Notes: generated by a model not told the origin, from the letters alone. A stretch of 64,000 nucleotides of DNA from Whitmania pigra (GCA_021613335.1 JAJTWR010000463.1:256064-320063), one strand, 5' to 3'; counted from the stretch's first letter, positions 1-54,855 are shown. Made by a program: numbers and translations.

Positions 1-37
1 CGCTTCTTGTAACCATTTATATAGCGCTCCTTCCCAA
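1..37 (-). repeat. SINE 3' part, interrupted
   Basis: Reverse complement of the SINE family seen complete at 39030-39221: the segment containing the words CCATTTATATAG and CTCCTTCCC. The other part of the same copy lies at 1525-1588, so a retrotransposon fragment split this SINE. Confidence 0.7.
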
Positions 38-1524
38 GTCTACAGAACCACTATACGCTCCGACCTCGACTATGGCTGCGAGGTGGTAGATCTGGGGTGC
101 AAACAGATCAGAGACACCTACGACAGGCTTCGGTACCAAGCGCTGAAGATCTGCTGTGTTGGCATGAGGGGAATCTCGTCTCTACTGGTGGAATGCGGTG
201 AGCTTCCCCTCGACCGACGCCGTAAGAAACTCATGGCAAACCACGCCCTCATGTCTATCGCTATTAACAATGAATCAGTTAAATCTAAATACTTCATTTC
301 AGACGGCAAAAAGTCCAAGTCTCAAGCTAGGCTCCACTTCAAGATAAAGAAACGAGGGGAGACAGCCCTGTACGAGAAAGTCGAGTCCCTCCTTCCGGCA
401 GACATCCTAGGAGATATCGAAGAGGAAACTCTCACAATTTCTCCTTGGAGAATGAGGAAACCGGTGATTGACACCTCGAATCTTTCATTCGCATCCGACG
501 ACCCTCTGAGGAAGCTGGTAGCAATGGAGAAGATATGGGATCTCCAGGGAAGTCTCCTTTGTTATACGGATGCCTCGAAGACGACGGACAACAAAGCAGG
601 AATAGAGATCCATATCTTGAAGAAAAACGTGAACTTAAGCCTCAGGACATCAAGTCACAGCTGCATAAGTTCTGTCGAACTAGCAGCCATTGAGGACTGT
701 TTGATTCACGTGAAGGACTCCTATCAGGGGAAGACCTTTGATATAGTTGTTCTGAGCGATTTGCTTAGTGCCTTAGAGACACTAAAGGATTGCAATAATG
801 ATGCTCCTGACATTAAGAAAACCCAGTTTCTAATTTCATATATCCAGGAGAGCGGCAGAAAAGTCACGCTCGTCTGGGTTCCTGCTCACGTTGGAATCCC
901 TGGCAATGAGAAAGCCGATGCTCTGGCAAAAGCCGCCACTGCAAGGGATCAGATAAGCCGCTGGATCCCAGCGTCTATCAAGGATGTCAAAAGGTCCGTG
1001 GCCCGTAACATCATCCAACAGTGGAAAGCCCGATGGGACGAAGACCTGCGAAGCCAGCATTACAAGACCATAGAGAAACTTGTGTCGACTAAGAGCAAAT
1101 TCCAATGTGCCTCAAGGAAAAAGGAGGTCCTTATTTCCATACTCTGAGTTGGAAAATGTGCTCTGAACCAATACCTGTTTCTCTTAAAACATCATCCAGA
1201 CGGAAAGTGCAAGACGTGCCCTCGGGAAGATGAAAATGTGCAGCATTTTCTCATGGAATGTCCGGCCCAATCTGCCCTGAGGAGAGAAATCAGACTCAAT
1301 ACAAATCTATCTGATATGAGTTCCTTGCTTAGCAATCCAGCGAGTGTGGACATCATCTACAGACGGATTTGCAAAAATCGGAGTCAATTACTTCAGTGAT
1401 TTTTATTTAAACTTTATTTAACTTATTATTATCACACTAATACATATTATTATTAACTAACACTAACTAACAAGTCCAAATCATTCTAGTTATGCAACGG
1501 ACTTTAATCAAATAAATAAATAAA
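38..1524 (+). mobile_element. Non-LTR retrotransposon 3' fragment (jockey/I-like)
   Basis: A 5'-truncated LINE: end of the reverse transcriptase region, RNase H domain, a C-terminal zinc knuckle, a short 3' UTR and an AAATA-repeat tail near 1509-1524. Both ends abut pieces of one SINE copy (1-37 and 1525-1588), so the element inserted into that SINE. I could not define a target-site duplication. Confidence 0.8.
41..1399 (+). pseudogene. LINE ORF2 C-terminus: RNase H and zinc knuckle, one internal stop
   Basis: The frame is open from the left end of the fragment (the readable part begins RSDLDYGCEVV, as at the end of LINE reverse transcriptases). RNase H residues are visible in order: YTDASK (Asp), SVELAAIEDC (Glu), LSDLLSAL (Asp) and WVPAHVGIPGNEKADALAKA (His/Asp). 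A TGA at 1145-1147 interrupts the frame. The same frame then continues to a zinc knuckle CKTCPREDENVQHFLMEC (C-x2-C-x8-H-x4-C) and stops at 1397-1399. This is the usual layout of jockey/I-clade elements. One nonsense change apart, the 3' third is intact, so the copy is young but cannot move because its 5' part is missing. Host readthrough of the TGA is possible but unsupported. Confidence 0.85.
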
Positions 1525-1588
1525 AGGAGCTGGCGGGAGTGCAGGCTGGGTTTCATTACGACTGTTGCAACCCATTCGGCTAACCTGC
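1525..1588 (-). repeat. SINE 5' part, interrupted
   Basis: Reverse complement of the tRNA-related head of the SINE family, including CAACCCATTCGGCTAACCTG, the complement of the A-box region. It resumes the SINE copy broken at position 37, with a small internal deletion around the B box. Confidence 0.7.
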
Positions 1589-2999
1589 GCTCTGTTCAGC
1601 TTTCTAATTGTTGTGTTTCACCATTTTTCAGTTTTAAAATAAAACCATCTGACTCGAGAAATTTATTCAAAACTAATTTTGAACCAAAATATAACACAGC
1701 GATGTTCTAAAAGACCTGATTTGCAGTCCTAAAATTACATCCACAAAGGTCAACTGAGGCCAAATTAAGAACCGGTGAACTATTAACCAGGAGTTAAATA
1801 TTAAAATTTATGGACCCAATAACAATGGTATAACTTCACACAACTAAATGATCACAAAGATGTTTGAAACAATAATAAATAAATTAAGCTTATAAATTAA
1901 GGTGCAAGCACTAGATAAAATATTTAACTTCATCTGGAAAGAATAATTTACATCTCACAACCTTAATTCATAATAACAAATAGAATTCTGGTAAATTATA
2001 AAAAATGTTATCTATTACGTTATAATAACAACTATTATAACATAATTTACCTGGAAGATAAGGTTAAAGTGAAATATTTGAAAACTGGCACTCAGTACCT
2101 TCATTATCATGAACCTCCAAATATTTAACAACAATCAATTCTTGCTAAGGATAAATAAGTACAGGTGCTATCTTGTATTGAATAAATAATTAAGTAAAAT
2201 AAATAGTAAATAATAATAATCCAAAAAATAAGAATTGCATTACTGCCAACATCACTAGTTGACTTAATTGTTTTACATAATAAATTTGATAATAAATAAT
2301 TAACAAATTGCAGGTTTCGCAACACTGTAACCTCCCTGTTTGAAGCGCAAACACAGAGGCACGATGAAGAGATGACTAACCAACCAACAAACAACTGAAA
2401 TACAGCACCACAAACTGAAGATTTCAAGGCATGCTGTCCAAATTGTTATCACACGACAGTAATAAGAAGATACAACATCTTGAGTAGAATTCAATCAACT
2501 GCTCCGAACAACTGCTCAGTAGATTGATCTGTCCCTGTTGGCCAATCCTTCTTTCCCTGTACAAGAAGTTCGTAAAGTCAATGACATTGTTTTTGTCAGT
2601 ATTTTTATTTCAAATATTTTTTATGTCAAATATTTGATTTGTTGATTTACTTAATTGTTGATTTATTATTGATTATTTGCTTAGTGGCTGAAATATATTA
2701 ATGACATTTGAACAACATTTGAGTATTAACATATAACAAGTATCACTAAATGACAATTCAAATCATGTAATCTTAAGAAATAACAGTGGCTTTCAAATAA
2801 AATGAGTCAATAACATCATTGACAAAATTATAAATATTCATCATATTATTAATACCTTACAAACATATTCATTAAAATTATAATTATTCATCTTATTATG
2901 AATACCTTAGCAGCGCATTAACATCTTACTAATAACCTAAAGTATAAAAAGTAACAATAAAAAATAATATACATGTTAATAAACAATAAATTGAATTGG
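1589..2999. other. AT-rich intergenic sequence 3' of the formin
   Basis: No coding exon recognised on either strand. The right part should hold the formin 3' UTR (minus strand). The short open frames between 2125 and 2494 lack any recognisable motif. Confidence 0.5.
2662..2667 (-). terminator. Candidate formin poly(A) signal
   Basis: TTTATT on the plus strand (AATAAA on the gene strand), about 330 bp past the formin stop. The hexamer is common in such AT-rich DNA, so this is only a candidate. Confidence 0.25.
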
Positions 3000-37099
<34,100 letters not shown>

Positions 37100-37362
37100 A
37101 AGTTCAAGATCCTGATCCAAGATTACGGAAGCAGAAGGAATGTTTTTGCTAAACGACTGTTTTATTTTTAATTAATCCAAAAATATCACATTTACATGTT
37201 AACAATGTGATTATGTTTTTGACACTTTCAATCGTGTCTCAAGGGGTTTTTATCCATTTTGTGAATCTGACAGACATTCCGTTAAACTTTTTTTTATTCC
37301 TCCGACTTTTTTATTACTCTGAGTTATTTAAAAATTTAGAATTACTTGTTGATTGCTTGTAA

Positions 37363-37368
37363 AATAAA
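37363..37368 (+). terminator. Candidate Scribble poly(A) signal
   Basis: AATAAA, 264 bp after the Scribble stop, in a context (TTGTAAAATAAAGTGC) typical of animal 3' ends. Confidence 0.45.
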
Positions 37369-37666
37369 GTGCAATTAGAATTTTAATGTTTTCAATGGAA
37401 TTACAGTTCAGATTTTGAGCATCCTTGTTTTTAAGAAATGGGCTAACACATGTGGTCTCTAAGTGAAACATTCATTTGTTCAACGAAATATATTTTCTCG
37501 TTGAAGCTGAATTCTTTGAGTTAATGTTTCAATTGGTTTTACCGCCTTATTTGTTTTTTTTAACATTTGCTAAAAAATCGCAACTGTTTGGAGATATTGT
37601 AATATTGTGTCTCTGAGTTATTCCATCTTGTGCGTCATCGTTTCATTCCAAAGTGTGCTGGCATTC

Positions 37667-37768
37667 GTGACAGTATTGCCTTAAAATAGATTGATGAACT
37701 TCACAAACGGCGTTCGTGTATTTTGTTCTCAATGAAGCTTTTGAATTATAAAATAACATTGCGACTTG
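37667..37768 (+). repeat. Dispersed short repeat, copy 2
   Basis: Aligns with 33191-33290 in the same orientation, sharing GACAGTATTGCCTTAAAATA and GATTGATGAACTTCACAAAC. It is a candidate short non-autonomous element. No terminal repeat or target duplication was identified. Confidence 0.8.
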
Positions 37769-38454
37769 CAAATCTATGGAAACAAATTCACAGGACGACT
37801 GCCAGTCTCAATTAAAAAAAAAAACAAAAACAATACCCGCAACAAAAGCGCACGTCTGTCAACAACAACTCTGCTCAGGAAATCCTTGTGGACTGAATGT
37901 TGGCTTAATGGATCAGCCGTTGCAATTATCCTGCCGTCGTTCGCAAGTTGAGGCAGTGAACAATCAGACGTCCCGTTTGGGACTGAAGGAGATGACGACG
38001 ATGATGATGATGATGATGATGATGTTGATTTTAATAACATCCAAGACGATATGGACTTGTTTGAGGACTTCAATTGTTTTTAATTACTTTCTCATCAGAA
38101 GAAGAGTTCGCTGAGTTTGATAGTCGTTGATAACAGAGCGGATAGAATGGTGGCCCATAATTTTCCCATATTTTACTTCCCATAATTTGAATTCAGTCGC
38201 TTTGCAACCTTATTTAATTAGCGCCTAAAAGTCGACTTAAATCACCAGGTCAGTTCTTTACCCACATTTGAGGATGTTTAATGATCTTGTAGTTTCAGAC
38301 CAGTTAACAAAAGTTAGGTTAACAAATTAAAGCAACAATTAGTAATTGACAAAAATTTAAAATAAAAGTTAATTAAGTCGCAATTTTATAACTTGAACAG
38401 TTGTTGAGTAGCTTCTGGGACAAGTTTACACAAATGTCAAGTCAACATTGGTCA

Positions 38455-46189
<7,735 letters not shown>

Positions 46190-47992
46190 CTTAAATTATT
46201 AAAAAGAAATCGCTAACAGTTTCATTTCTTGTTAAGATTTTTGAATTTCTAGTCATTCATTGAACAAGCAAAGGCCCAACTAATGTTTGAGTTTGAAAAG
46301 AAGAAAGAGGAATATTTAATTTACTGCGATTAGCCGAATGCACTTGCTAAGCATGCTACTGGTTGAAAGAAACAGTGGATTGTAATTATGCTAAGGACTC
46401 AACCAATTAGGAGCAATTATTTAAATGAATAATGAAAGAGTGCTCAGTTAAAAGTATTAATCATTCTATTGAAATTTGACTCAATGATATTTAAATTTAT
46501 AGAAACAAATAGAATTACTAATATAACGGATATATTTATTTTATTTTAATTTTAGATCAATCAACATTTAAACGAATCAGAATGGTGAATTTAATTTATT
46601 TCAAGTTTAATACAAATTGACAAATTTGGAAATAAAAAAACCTAAAAGATAAATTTAGATTTTGATCATAAACACTTTTTAAATAAATAGCTATAATAGA
46701 TCATTTGACATTTTATAAATTACGTGGGAAGGCAAATTTTAATTGGTTTTACAAAACATATATTACGCGAAAAATGTTTTACAAACAAAAATAATATTGT
46801 AAAAAGCTAAGTTATCAGAATTAAAAAAAAAAACTAAAAATTTGTGTATCTTTTTTCTTTTTAGAGAGATTTATTAAAACAAAAATATTCAGGCGCACAG
46901 TTACAAAAAAATCCAGCTTAATTATATACACAGTCATACTTTTGTAAAAAGGTCAGCCCGAAGGGATATATTCCCGCTGATGGGCTGCCTATTCCAATGA
47001 CAACATTTTTAAGCCGAGTATCGCCAAAGTCTTAATATTAAGAATTCGTACAGAATTTAAAAAATACAAAAAAATTCCAAAACACAAGAAATCGGATTCA
47101 CTTCAGCTTTTCTGAAAAGATTTTACTTAGTCAGGATATATGATTTGTAAGTACATTTGAAAATAGATATCAACTTAGAGGAAGTAATGGTGATGGGTAT
47201 CGAATAAAATGTGCGAGGGCCAGAACACTTAAATGAAAGTTTTTTGAGCATGGTAAAACTTCTAAAAATATTGTTGAATGTAGAATGCGAGAAATAAATA
47301 AATGAACAAGAGTAAAATTAAAACCTAGTTTTTGTAATGATGAAAACATCGATGATCATGTTTATATCTATGTAAATTAATATATAAAGGCTACCGTTAC
47401 TGTTAGTATGTAACGCAAGTATTCATTTCTTGAGGCTATTTTGATCAAACAGTATAAAGTAATACTTTGTCTCTATTTTATCATGAGACAAATTTTAAAA
47501 AAAATTGATGACAGGGAGGATTAGTTAATTAACGCGCTATGGTTGGCAGATGGTCTTACAAATGAGTCATGCTAATGTTGGTCATGCTTTAAATATTTTC
47601 GTCTGTTTTATGAGTGTTTGATTACTTATCTACTATTGCTACTCCATATTCACTATTAATTCTGATGTTATAGAGGCAGGATTTATCACTTCATTTCATG
47701 TTTTTAATGACTTATTTTATTAAACACCTCATCATGCACCTAGACTAATAAATACTTTTGTAAAGACTCTATTAATAAAAATTCGCAAGGGCTGCGTGAG
47801 TGATGACTAACAGGAAACAGAATAAAACAAGTATTAGCAAAGTCAAACGTATTTTATTAAAACTATAAAATAGTTATAGCTTGGTTATTAAAATACATGA
47901 ACAAAAACAGTATCATTATCCAAAGCAGATTGAGGTTCTTAATAAGCCATTCCACATTCCACATAGTCCCTGACGTCGTCTCCAAATTACTT
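46190..47992. other. Gap between phosphatases A and B
   Basis: AT-rich, no recognised exon. Near 46270-46315 sequence resembles the region upstream of gene B near 53707-53745 (GCCCAACTAA then TTTGAAGAAGAAAG-like), so the duplication includes upstream DNA. A poly(A) candidate for gene B (TTTATT on plus) is at 47853-47858, and a hairpin lies at 46953-46990. Confidence 0.5.
46953..46990. other. GC-rich imperfect hairpin in AT-rich DNA
   Basis: CAGCCC and GGGCTG arms enclose a second GGGA/TCCC pairing around TATAT. It stands out against its surroundings and may be the end of an undefined mobile element. No function is assigned. Confidence 0.4.
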
Positions 47993-50900
47993 CTAGCAAT
48001 AACAAAATTTCTCTGAATCTTCTAGAAATTCTATAGCCAACTCGTAAAGGAAATTGAATTGTTTCTACAAAGTATACATAATATAAAAATTTTAAGGCGG
48101 CACATTTCAGCCGAATATTTGTGAATGGGAAGATATTAAAATACTCATAAATTCTTATTAGCCTTATTTCAATTTTAACCTGGCTACATATAGCTTCAGG
48201 TCTGCTAGCGAGTACATATCTGCAGGCCAAAAATGGATCTACTGTTTCGTCCAACAGTATCATATCGATCATGAGCATAGCAGCTGCTGTCAGACCACTT
48301 CGACTACTGCCGTTTCTTCAAATCAAACAAATGGCCAAACAGATTTATGATTTTATAGATATTTTTTATATTTATAGATGGTAATAATTTAAAATCTATT
48401 ATTTTTTATTAAAAATTATTATTAAAAATTTATTTTATTATTAAAAAATAATTAATTTATTATTTTCAAATAACACAAATTATCAATTTAATTTATTAAT
48501 TTTGTTTTGAAATGAATTTTCCAATAAAAGGTTGTTTAAAATTTCTACTTTCTATAGTCAATAATATAATAATAAGTCAATAATTATAAAAAATATTTTG
48601 TCAGGGAGTCGCTATCATGTCTTTCAAATTATTATTCGAAATTATTAATGTTATGTCCTTGGGATAGCAAGTTACTCCATAAAATACAAAACTCACAAAC
48701 ACTGCAGAACGATTCTCTTGCCGTTTTTCAACAATTGTTTTAAAATCTTATGAAATTGATTCTTGTTTGCAGGTATTTGAGAATATTCCGGCCATAAAAG
48801 TTTGGTCACGTGGTACTGAGTAACCTCTTTAGATTGTGCCTGAATTTAAATATAAAATTAAATTTAAGACACTAATTAGAATTTATTTTTACTTAACTCT
48901 GAAACTTACTTGACTTCTTCGGTCTTCATTCAATATCTTAAATTTTCTCGTGGTGCAGAAAATATTATTTTTATCTTCCGTCGTTTGGCTAATTGTAAGA
49001 GTGTGCAATTGGATTCCAATTAAATTGCTTTCCGGCCAATATGCTGGTTGTTTCTGAAAATGTTGTCAGATAATTATGATTAACCGGAAAGAATAATAAG
49101 ATGCTTTTTTACTTTTTCGTCTTCCAAGAGAAGTATTTGATCGATGTCTTGATCCCAAAGCATGTACCAGAAGTTCGACCGCATATCAAGGGATGGAATT
49201 TTTGCAAGTATGTGGGCATTGGACATCTTATAACACTAGAATAAAATGAGCCAGAATGTAATGCTATGAACATGCTATAATTTGATTTTTGCAATTATAA
49301 GATGCTATGTAGATTCGTCTAATTTATCATTTAAAATGCAATTACTTGTATTGATGCGATAGAGCCTTCTTCGACATAGCAATTGTAGTTAACACCTATT
49401 TCAAGAATAATTTATCAGCAATTATAGTTAATACCTAATTTAAGAATAAATTATTGACGGCCATTGACATGCAAAAAGAAAATAACTTTAGATTATTAAA
49501 AATTGGCCTACTTTCCTCATTTTCTTGGTTATTCGTATTTTTCAACGTTTTGTTGTTATTTGAGCATTTTCGGAGATTTATTTTGTTAATGTTCTTTAAC
49601 GTCTTAAATAAAATCAATTGTATTTAATCAACAAATAGATTTAATATTCATTTTAGATAGCATAACGAATAAGACAACATTTTTAAAGAAAAGGACAAAT
49701 TAAAAAAAATAAAGGTTTTTGCAGGAATGTTGTTGTTATTTTAGATATCAATAGATTCATAAAATTTAATTTATTCATACACCTTGTATAATTGCATATG
49801 TTCTTCCGCGATAATTCTGCACAGTTTTTGACAAGTTTGAATGGACGATAGTCTTATAATTCCATGGAACTTCTTAACAAAATCAATGCATGTCATTCTT
49901 GTTTGAGAAATCATTCCTGCTTCTGCTAACGCCTTTTCTATGAAATTGCACTGATACTGTATTATGAATGGTTATGTTTACGCAAATAATTTATTAACAG
50001 TTTTTAATTCAAAACCAACTTTGTTTTGAACCATGTTCATCCTTTGAAGTCTCAAATCTTTGACGATTTGTATAAACTGATACTTTTCCTTCAAGTTCTG
50101 CTTGTTTGATCAGATAATCAATGGCTATATATGTGCCTGTTCTACCTATTCCTGCGCTACATTTGTGTATTTTATGCCTATTAAGTTCTTTTAAAGCCAT
50201 TTTGAACCAAAGAGTTAGTTTCAAACCTGCAATGCACGAGCAGTGGGCCTTTAGATTTTTCTTGAAAAATATTCACCTTCTTTCGGAAGTCCAGCAAGGG
50301 AAAACTGTGACAGGGTAAATTGAAGTCACTCCATGATAAGAACTGCAAGTGTATGACTATTCGCTCTGCTGCAATTGACTGTCATTTAAAATTTAAAAAA
50401 ATTATGCACATTTTTTATTTAGAAATTAGTGCCTTTTTTAATTAATTAATTAAAATAATTTTTACATAAATTAAAAAAAATAATTTTAAATTTTTAAATA
50501 GGAAGATTCTTACAAATTTTGCCATAAAATATTTATCAAATACTCACGTTTGTCAGTTTAATAATGAAGTGCCGAAGTACATAATCAACATATTGCCATT
50601 CACGAACAAAAGTCACAGATATTTTGCCAAATGAAGCTTCATGTTCATTAACGTCTGGCCAATATTGCTCGCATTTTGGCTATTATAATATTATTTATAA
50701 TAATAAATATAAATGCAACATATAAAAAATATCCATAGGTACCTAACACCACTTATTTTCAATATAATAACTTATATTTACAATGGTAAAACATTTACCA
50801 AGAAACTACTCTTTGATAGGTTATTATTATTATAAATTAGTACGGAATAACCTTTCAACGAAAACAAAAGTAATACAAGCCAAAAAAAAAACACATACAC

Positions 50901-53562
50901 AAATGTATAATAACAAACTAAGATGATTCGAACATGATTTCCAAAACCAGAACATTTTTTTAGGTTCTATTACATATGTAACAGGTTCATTAAACAAACA
51001 ATTCATTTAAAAGAATAAATATAAAATTAAATAAAAATGACATTATTAATCTAACGGAAAAGTTTTCGGTCAGTTGCATGAGCATGACAATGACATTCAC
51101 TTTGTACTGCCAAACAAGCGACCAAAAGTCATTGACCGTGTTTGTCATCGGAGCTGTTGAACAATATTGATCAAATTGTCACCCATGCTGATTTAATGTT
51201 TCAACAAACCTTGGGTGGCTATATAAGCCATTGGATCACCATCAGAGCTCTGTTAAAGCCAAGCTATGTTAAGTATATTTAACCAGGCACAAAATATTAT
51301 TTATTAATAAAATATGTTAAGTACTGACCCTAATGAAGCTGGCATTGATATAACTATTATCATCATCCTCCAGTGTGACTAAATTATCATCAACTGAAAT
51401 TTGCAATAAAAACTTAATAATGTTTAAATGATCACGATATTTATTAATCATTTGTAATCATTAATAACGTAGTGCCTCACAAGGCAATATATTTCGAAAG
51501 CGATTTTTTTGGAGGTGATGTGGGTTCTTGCCGACATCTGATGTCTTCATATTTTCTGGGGGCAAAGTCTGAAGAATACATTATTTTATATATAATCATT
51601 GACCCTTGTTATTACAATTTTAAATAAGACTGTTATATTTATTTGTGAATTGTTTGCACAAGATTCCTACCCATAATTCGTCGTCCATTTCTAAATTTAA
51701 GCTTTTCTTTTTGATGTACATTTGCGATTTATTTGTTTGCACATCCCTCATAAGATAACAATCATGTCTTTGTTGCCCTAATAGAATGATGAATGAGTTA
51801 GTGAATTAATTAACTAATGCTGTTAGAAATAATGTTCTTAAAAATAACTACTCACCGCTTTGATATTTCCTTGCAAACGTTTTGCAAATAGTTTAGTAAA
51901 ATATAAAAAATTCCTTATTTAATTTATTTATAGAAATAATTTTAAGAACAAATGCATTGAGAACTCACATTCTCAAAATGACCCAAGTTGCAGGGCATAA
52001 TATTAATAATATTAACATGCTGGACAATACAGCCAGTGACATCATCCAAACTTTATTTGATGTGACTTTGTTTTCTTCTAAATTGATTTAGTTATGAATA
52101 TCAATAAATAATTGTTTTAGATAATTTGATATTAGTTCATGAACAATTTTATTTAGGCAATAATTACATATAACATTATATTAAAATATATTTGAAATTA
52201 AATTTTCAACTTTCATGAATGTTCTCCAGAATATTAAAGTTACATTTTCCATGACGATTTTTCAGAGCCTCTTTAAAAATAACACAACAAATTAAAAATG
52301 TTGAACTAATTTAAAACTTAAGAGAAACATTAATCTGAATCACCATGTGCTTTGAATCCAAAAATGTGAGCTTGATAAATTAAGTATCTCGTTGATCTTG
52401 TTGCGATGCCTTTTACTAATATGTATGTTCCAGTTTTGTTACAAATAAACCTATAATTACTGCCTATTTGACAAAGAGTTTCATTTTCAATAAAATGAAC
52501 AGTTTTTTGACTGTTGATCTAAGCTTTCACACTTTTGTCGATATCTATATTCTTAACTTCAGATTCATTTCCTGCAGATTACATAATCTCAAATTCATAA
52601 TAATTGTCAATATCAAATAATTAAACAAATTACCAGAAAAAGTAAAACTTTCAACAAATACTTTTTCCTTGATATCAATAACTATCCACCACGTATAATT
52701 GGACCATTTATTAATTAATTTACAAGAAACATTTTTGTAATGAACAGTATTATTATTTTCGTCGTCCAAGGATGAATCCATTGTAATATTAGAATCTATC
52801 AGTGGATCTACAAGAAATTATAAGTTGTAATTCAATTTGTAGGAAATAACATATTGCAATCAAGTTCATCAGATTTGGAGAAATTAAAGCAATTACATGA
52901 GGATATTGAGCAAATGTCGATCAACAAATTATAGTTGATTAAATCAGAGTTGTTAAAACTGGTTGCGATTGTCAGTTGTCTTCCAATCACCAAATTTTCG
53001 TTGCACTTGATGACTATCCATCCATTCTCTTCAGTGAATAGTAGATTACAGATTTTTGACACATTTTTGTCATTTACTTTCATCCAAAACATTTGATTGT
53101 CCACAAATGTTACTGTCCATTGCATGTAATTGTTTACAATTAATTTAACTCTTCAAAAATTATATTGTAATATATTGTTTCCTACCATTGATTCGAATAC
53201 TTTGAATAATATAACTTCCATTCAAATCCAAAGTCCAATGCACTTCTTCTCCAAGTTTGGTTCCTCTAACACTTGATTGTTGAATTAAATCTAAAAATTT
53301 ATGAGGAAGAAAAGATTGATCTTGTGGATTAATTTGTTTTAATAATAAATCCGAATCCATTTATTAAAACCTGTGATTGAATGGTTGAGAGATTAAGCAA
53401 TAATTAATAATTAATAATTAACTAAGTAATTAATAATATAATCCTGATAGTAAAATATTATGAATTGTAAAAGCTTTGCTGAAACTCACACGTTCTATCC
53501 TCATTGCACTTTGCATTATTTAACATAAGTGGAAATATTAATAAAAGTTCAGTTATCATCAT
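47993..53562 (-). pseudogene. Receptor tyrosine phosphatase B, two lesions
   Basis: Exons 5' to 3': 53490-53562, 53186-53290, 52897-53148, 52634-52807, 52344-52571, 52211-52270, 51969-52077, 51856-51869, 51671-51777, 51481-51568, 51329-51393, 51210-51249, 51056-51153, 50548-50679, 50227-50378, 50020-50156, 49783-49956, 49512-49602, 49346-49395, 49113-49235, 48910-49053, 48697-48839, 48180-48315, 47993-48064. Architecture matches A: signal peptide (MMITELLLIFPLML), two lectin-like domains, membrane helix (MMSLAVLSSMLILLILC), D1 (SWSD, VHCSAGIGRTG) and D2 (QCLNGSSRSG), ending YELAIEFLEDSEKFCYC. Lesion 1: in-frame TAG at 52519-52521, where A reads CAG. Lesion 2: exon 50020-50156 is 137 nt where A and C have 136, shifting frame soon after the D1 catalytic loop. 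Every other exon is open with conserved phase, so decay looks recent. A truncated product is not excluded. Confidence 0.82.
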
Positions 53563-54855
53563 GTAATCTGATATTATTTATTTTAAAAAATGATATAAAA
53601 ATTAATTTAAAAAAGTTGTAACTAGTCTAAATTTTAGCATAAAATAGAATAACATCTATAAATTCAAAGTCATCCAAAACGTTATACCCCTTATAGCAAA
53701 AGTCATATGCCCAACTAACAATTTATGGGTTTGAAGAAGAAAGTTAAATATTAATTGTCGATAATTGTTCAAATGTAATCATATCGATGAAGAAATAAAA
53801 TGTGCTATAATTTTGCCAGACAATTACAGTTTTCATCCTAACAGCTATTTTGATGAAACTTAATAACAACATAGAAAACTTAAATATAAAAAAAAAGACT
53901 TGAACCTTAGAACCTATTACTTTGAAAGCAGTGTTAATTAATTAAAATTGACGTGCTGTGATTCTCAGACTGGTTCACTAAAAATACGTTTCCGTCAATG
54001 TTTTTTCGCTTTTCATATTTTAATTACTGTAATAAATTAATGTAATAAATACTGTAATTCATTTAAATAGCGCCAAATTCAAATCAGATGCGCTTTTTGT
54101 TAAACTAGTTTTGTCTAGAATTGATGGTTTCTTTTTTCTGAATTCTTTGAACAAAAACATTGACATTAATATATATTTGTAATAATAACAAATAAGGAAC
54201 AGAAAATAATAATATAACAATATTTATTATTTGAAATAATTGTTAGAAGTTCCGCGGATATCTATCACCCCAAGATTGGGCAAGGTCATTAAAAATAATT
54301 GTCTTTTTTCCATCTTTACTACCCACAATGGAAAAATACATAAAAAAAAACTACAAACCCCAGTAACGCAAATACTGTAAATGTAGATGAGTTGTTACTA
54401 GGGCTGCAGATCAATTAATTTTAAATTGATAAATGCATTAATCGCAGCGTTAATTATTTTAAAACAAATCCACTAAAAGTTATTGCCCATGTAAAAATGA
54501 CAAAGTCTTTCGAAATATAAATCATATCTAACCAATATTTTGTATTTCCTCATAGTTCGATGTGTCAAAATAAAAAAGTTTTTGGGATATTTTTGTGTCA
54601 GGAGTTTACTGATTTTTTTTTTGATCTGGCCCAAATAGTAACAGTGAGATAGCATTTTCTTATAAGAGAAATTCATTAACTTTAAAAATATTAATCAGAA
54701 CAGCAGTGAAAGAATTATAAGAAATAAATTATTAAAAAGCTGGAAACATTCAAGACTAAATATTTTTTTTGGTTAGCATATTCAGAATGTTTAAATACAA
54801 ATATTCATAATTCTTGATTACAAGCAGAATATAAATTTAATAGAAAATCAAATCA
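53563..54855. other. Gap between phosphatases B and C
   Basis: AT-rich, with the upstream region of gene B on the left. No exon or element recognised. Confidence 0.45.

Larger units (their letters stand above)
37100..38454. other. Scribble 3' UTR and gap before phosphatase A
   Basis: Contains a poly(A) candidate, a dispersed repeat and, at about 37951-38085 on the plus strand, a short acidic frame (GSEQSDVPFGTEG, an Asp run, then DMDLFEDFNCF and a stop). That frame has a stop directly upstream and does not fit the phase of the last long Scribble exon, so I leave it unassigned. Confidence 0.5.

Noticed and set aside
37774..38114. Frames of 99 and 112 codons on both strands after Scribble
   Set aside because: They contain A-runs and a GAT repeat, have no recognisable domain, and lack phase-compatible splice sites to neighbours.
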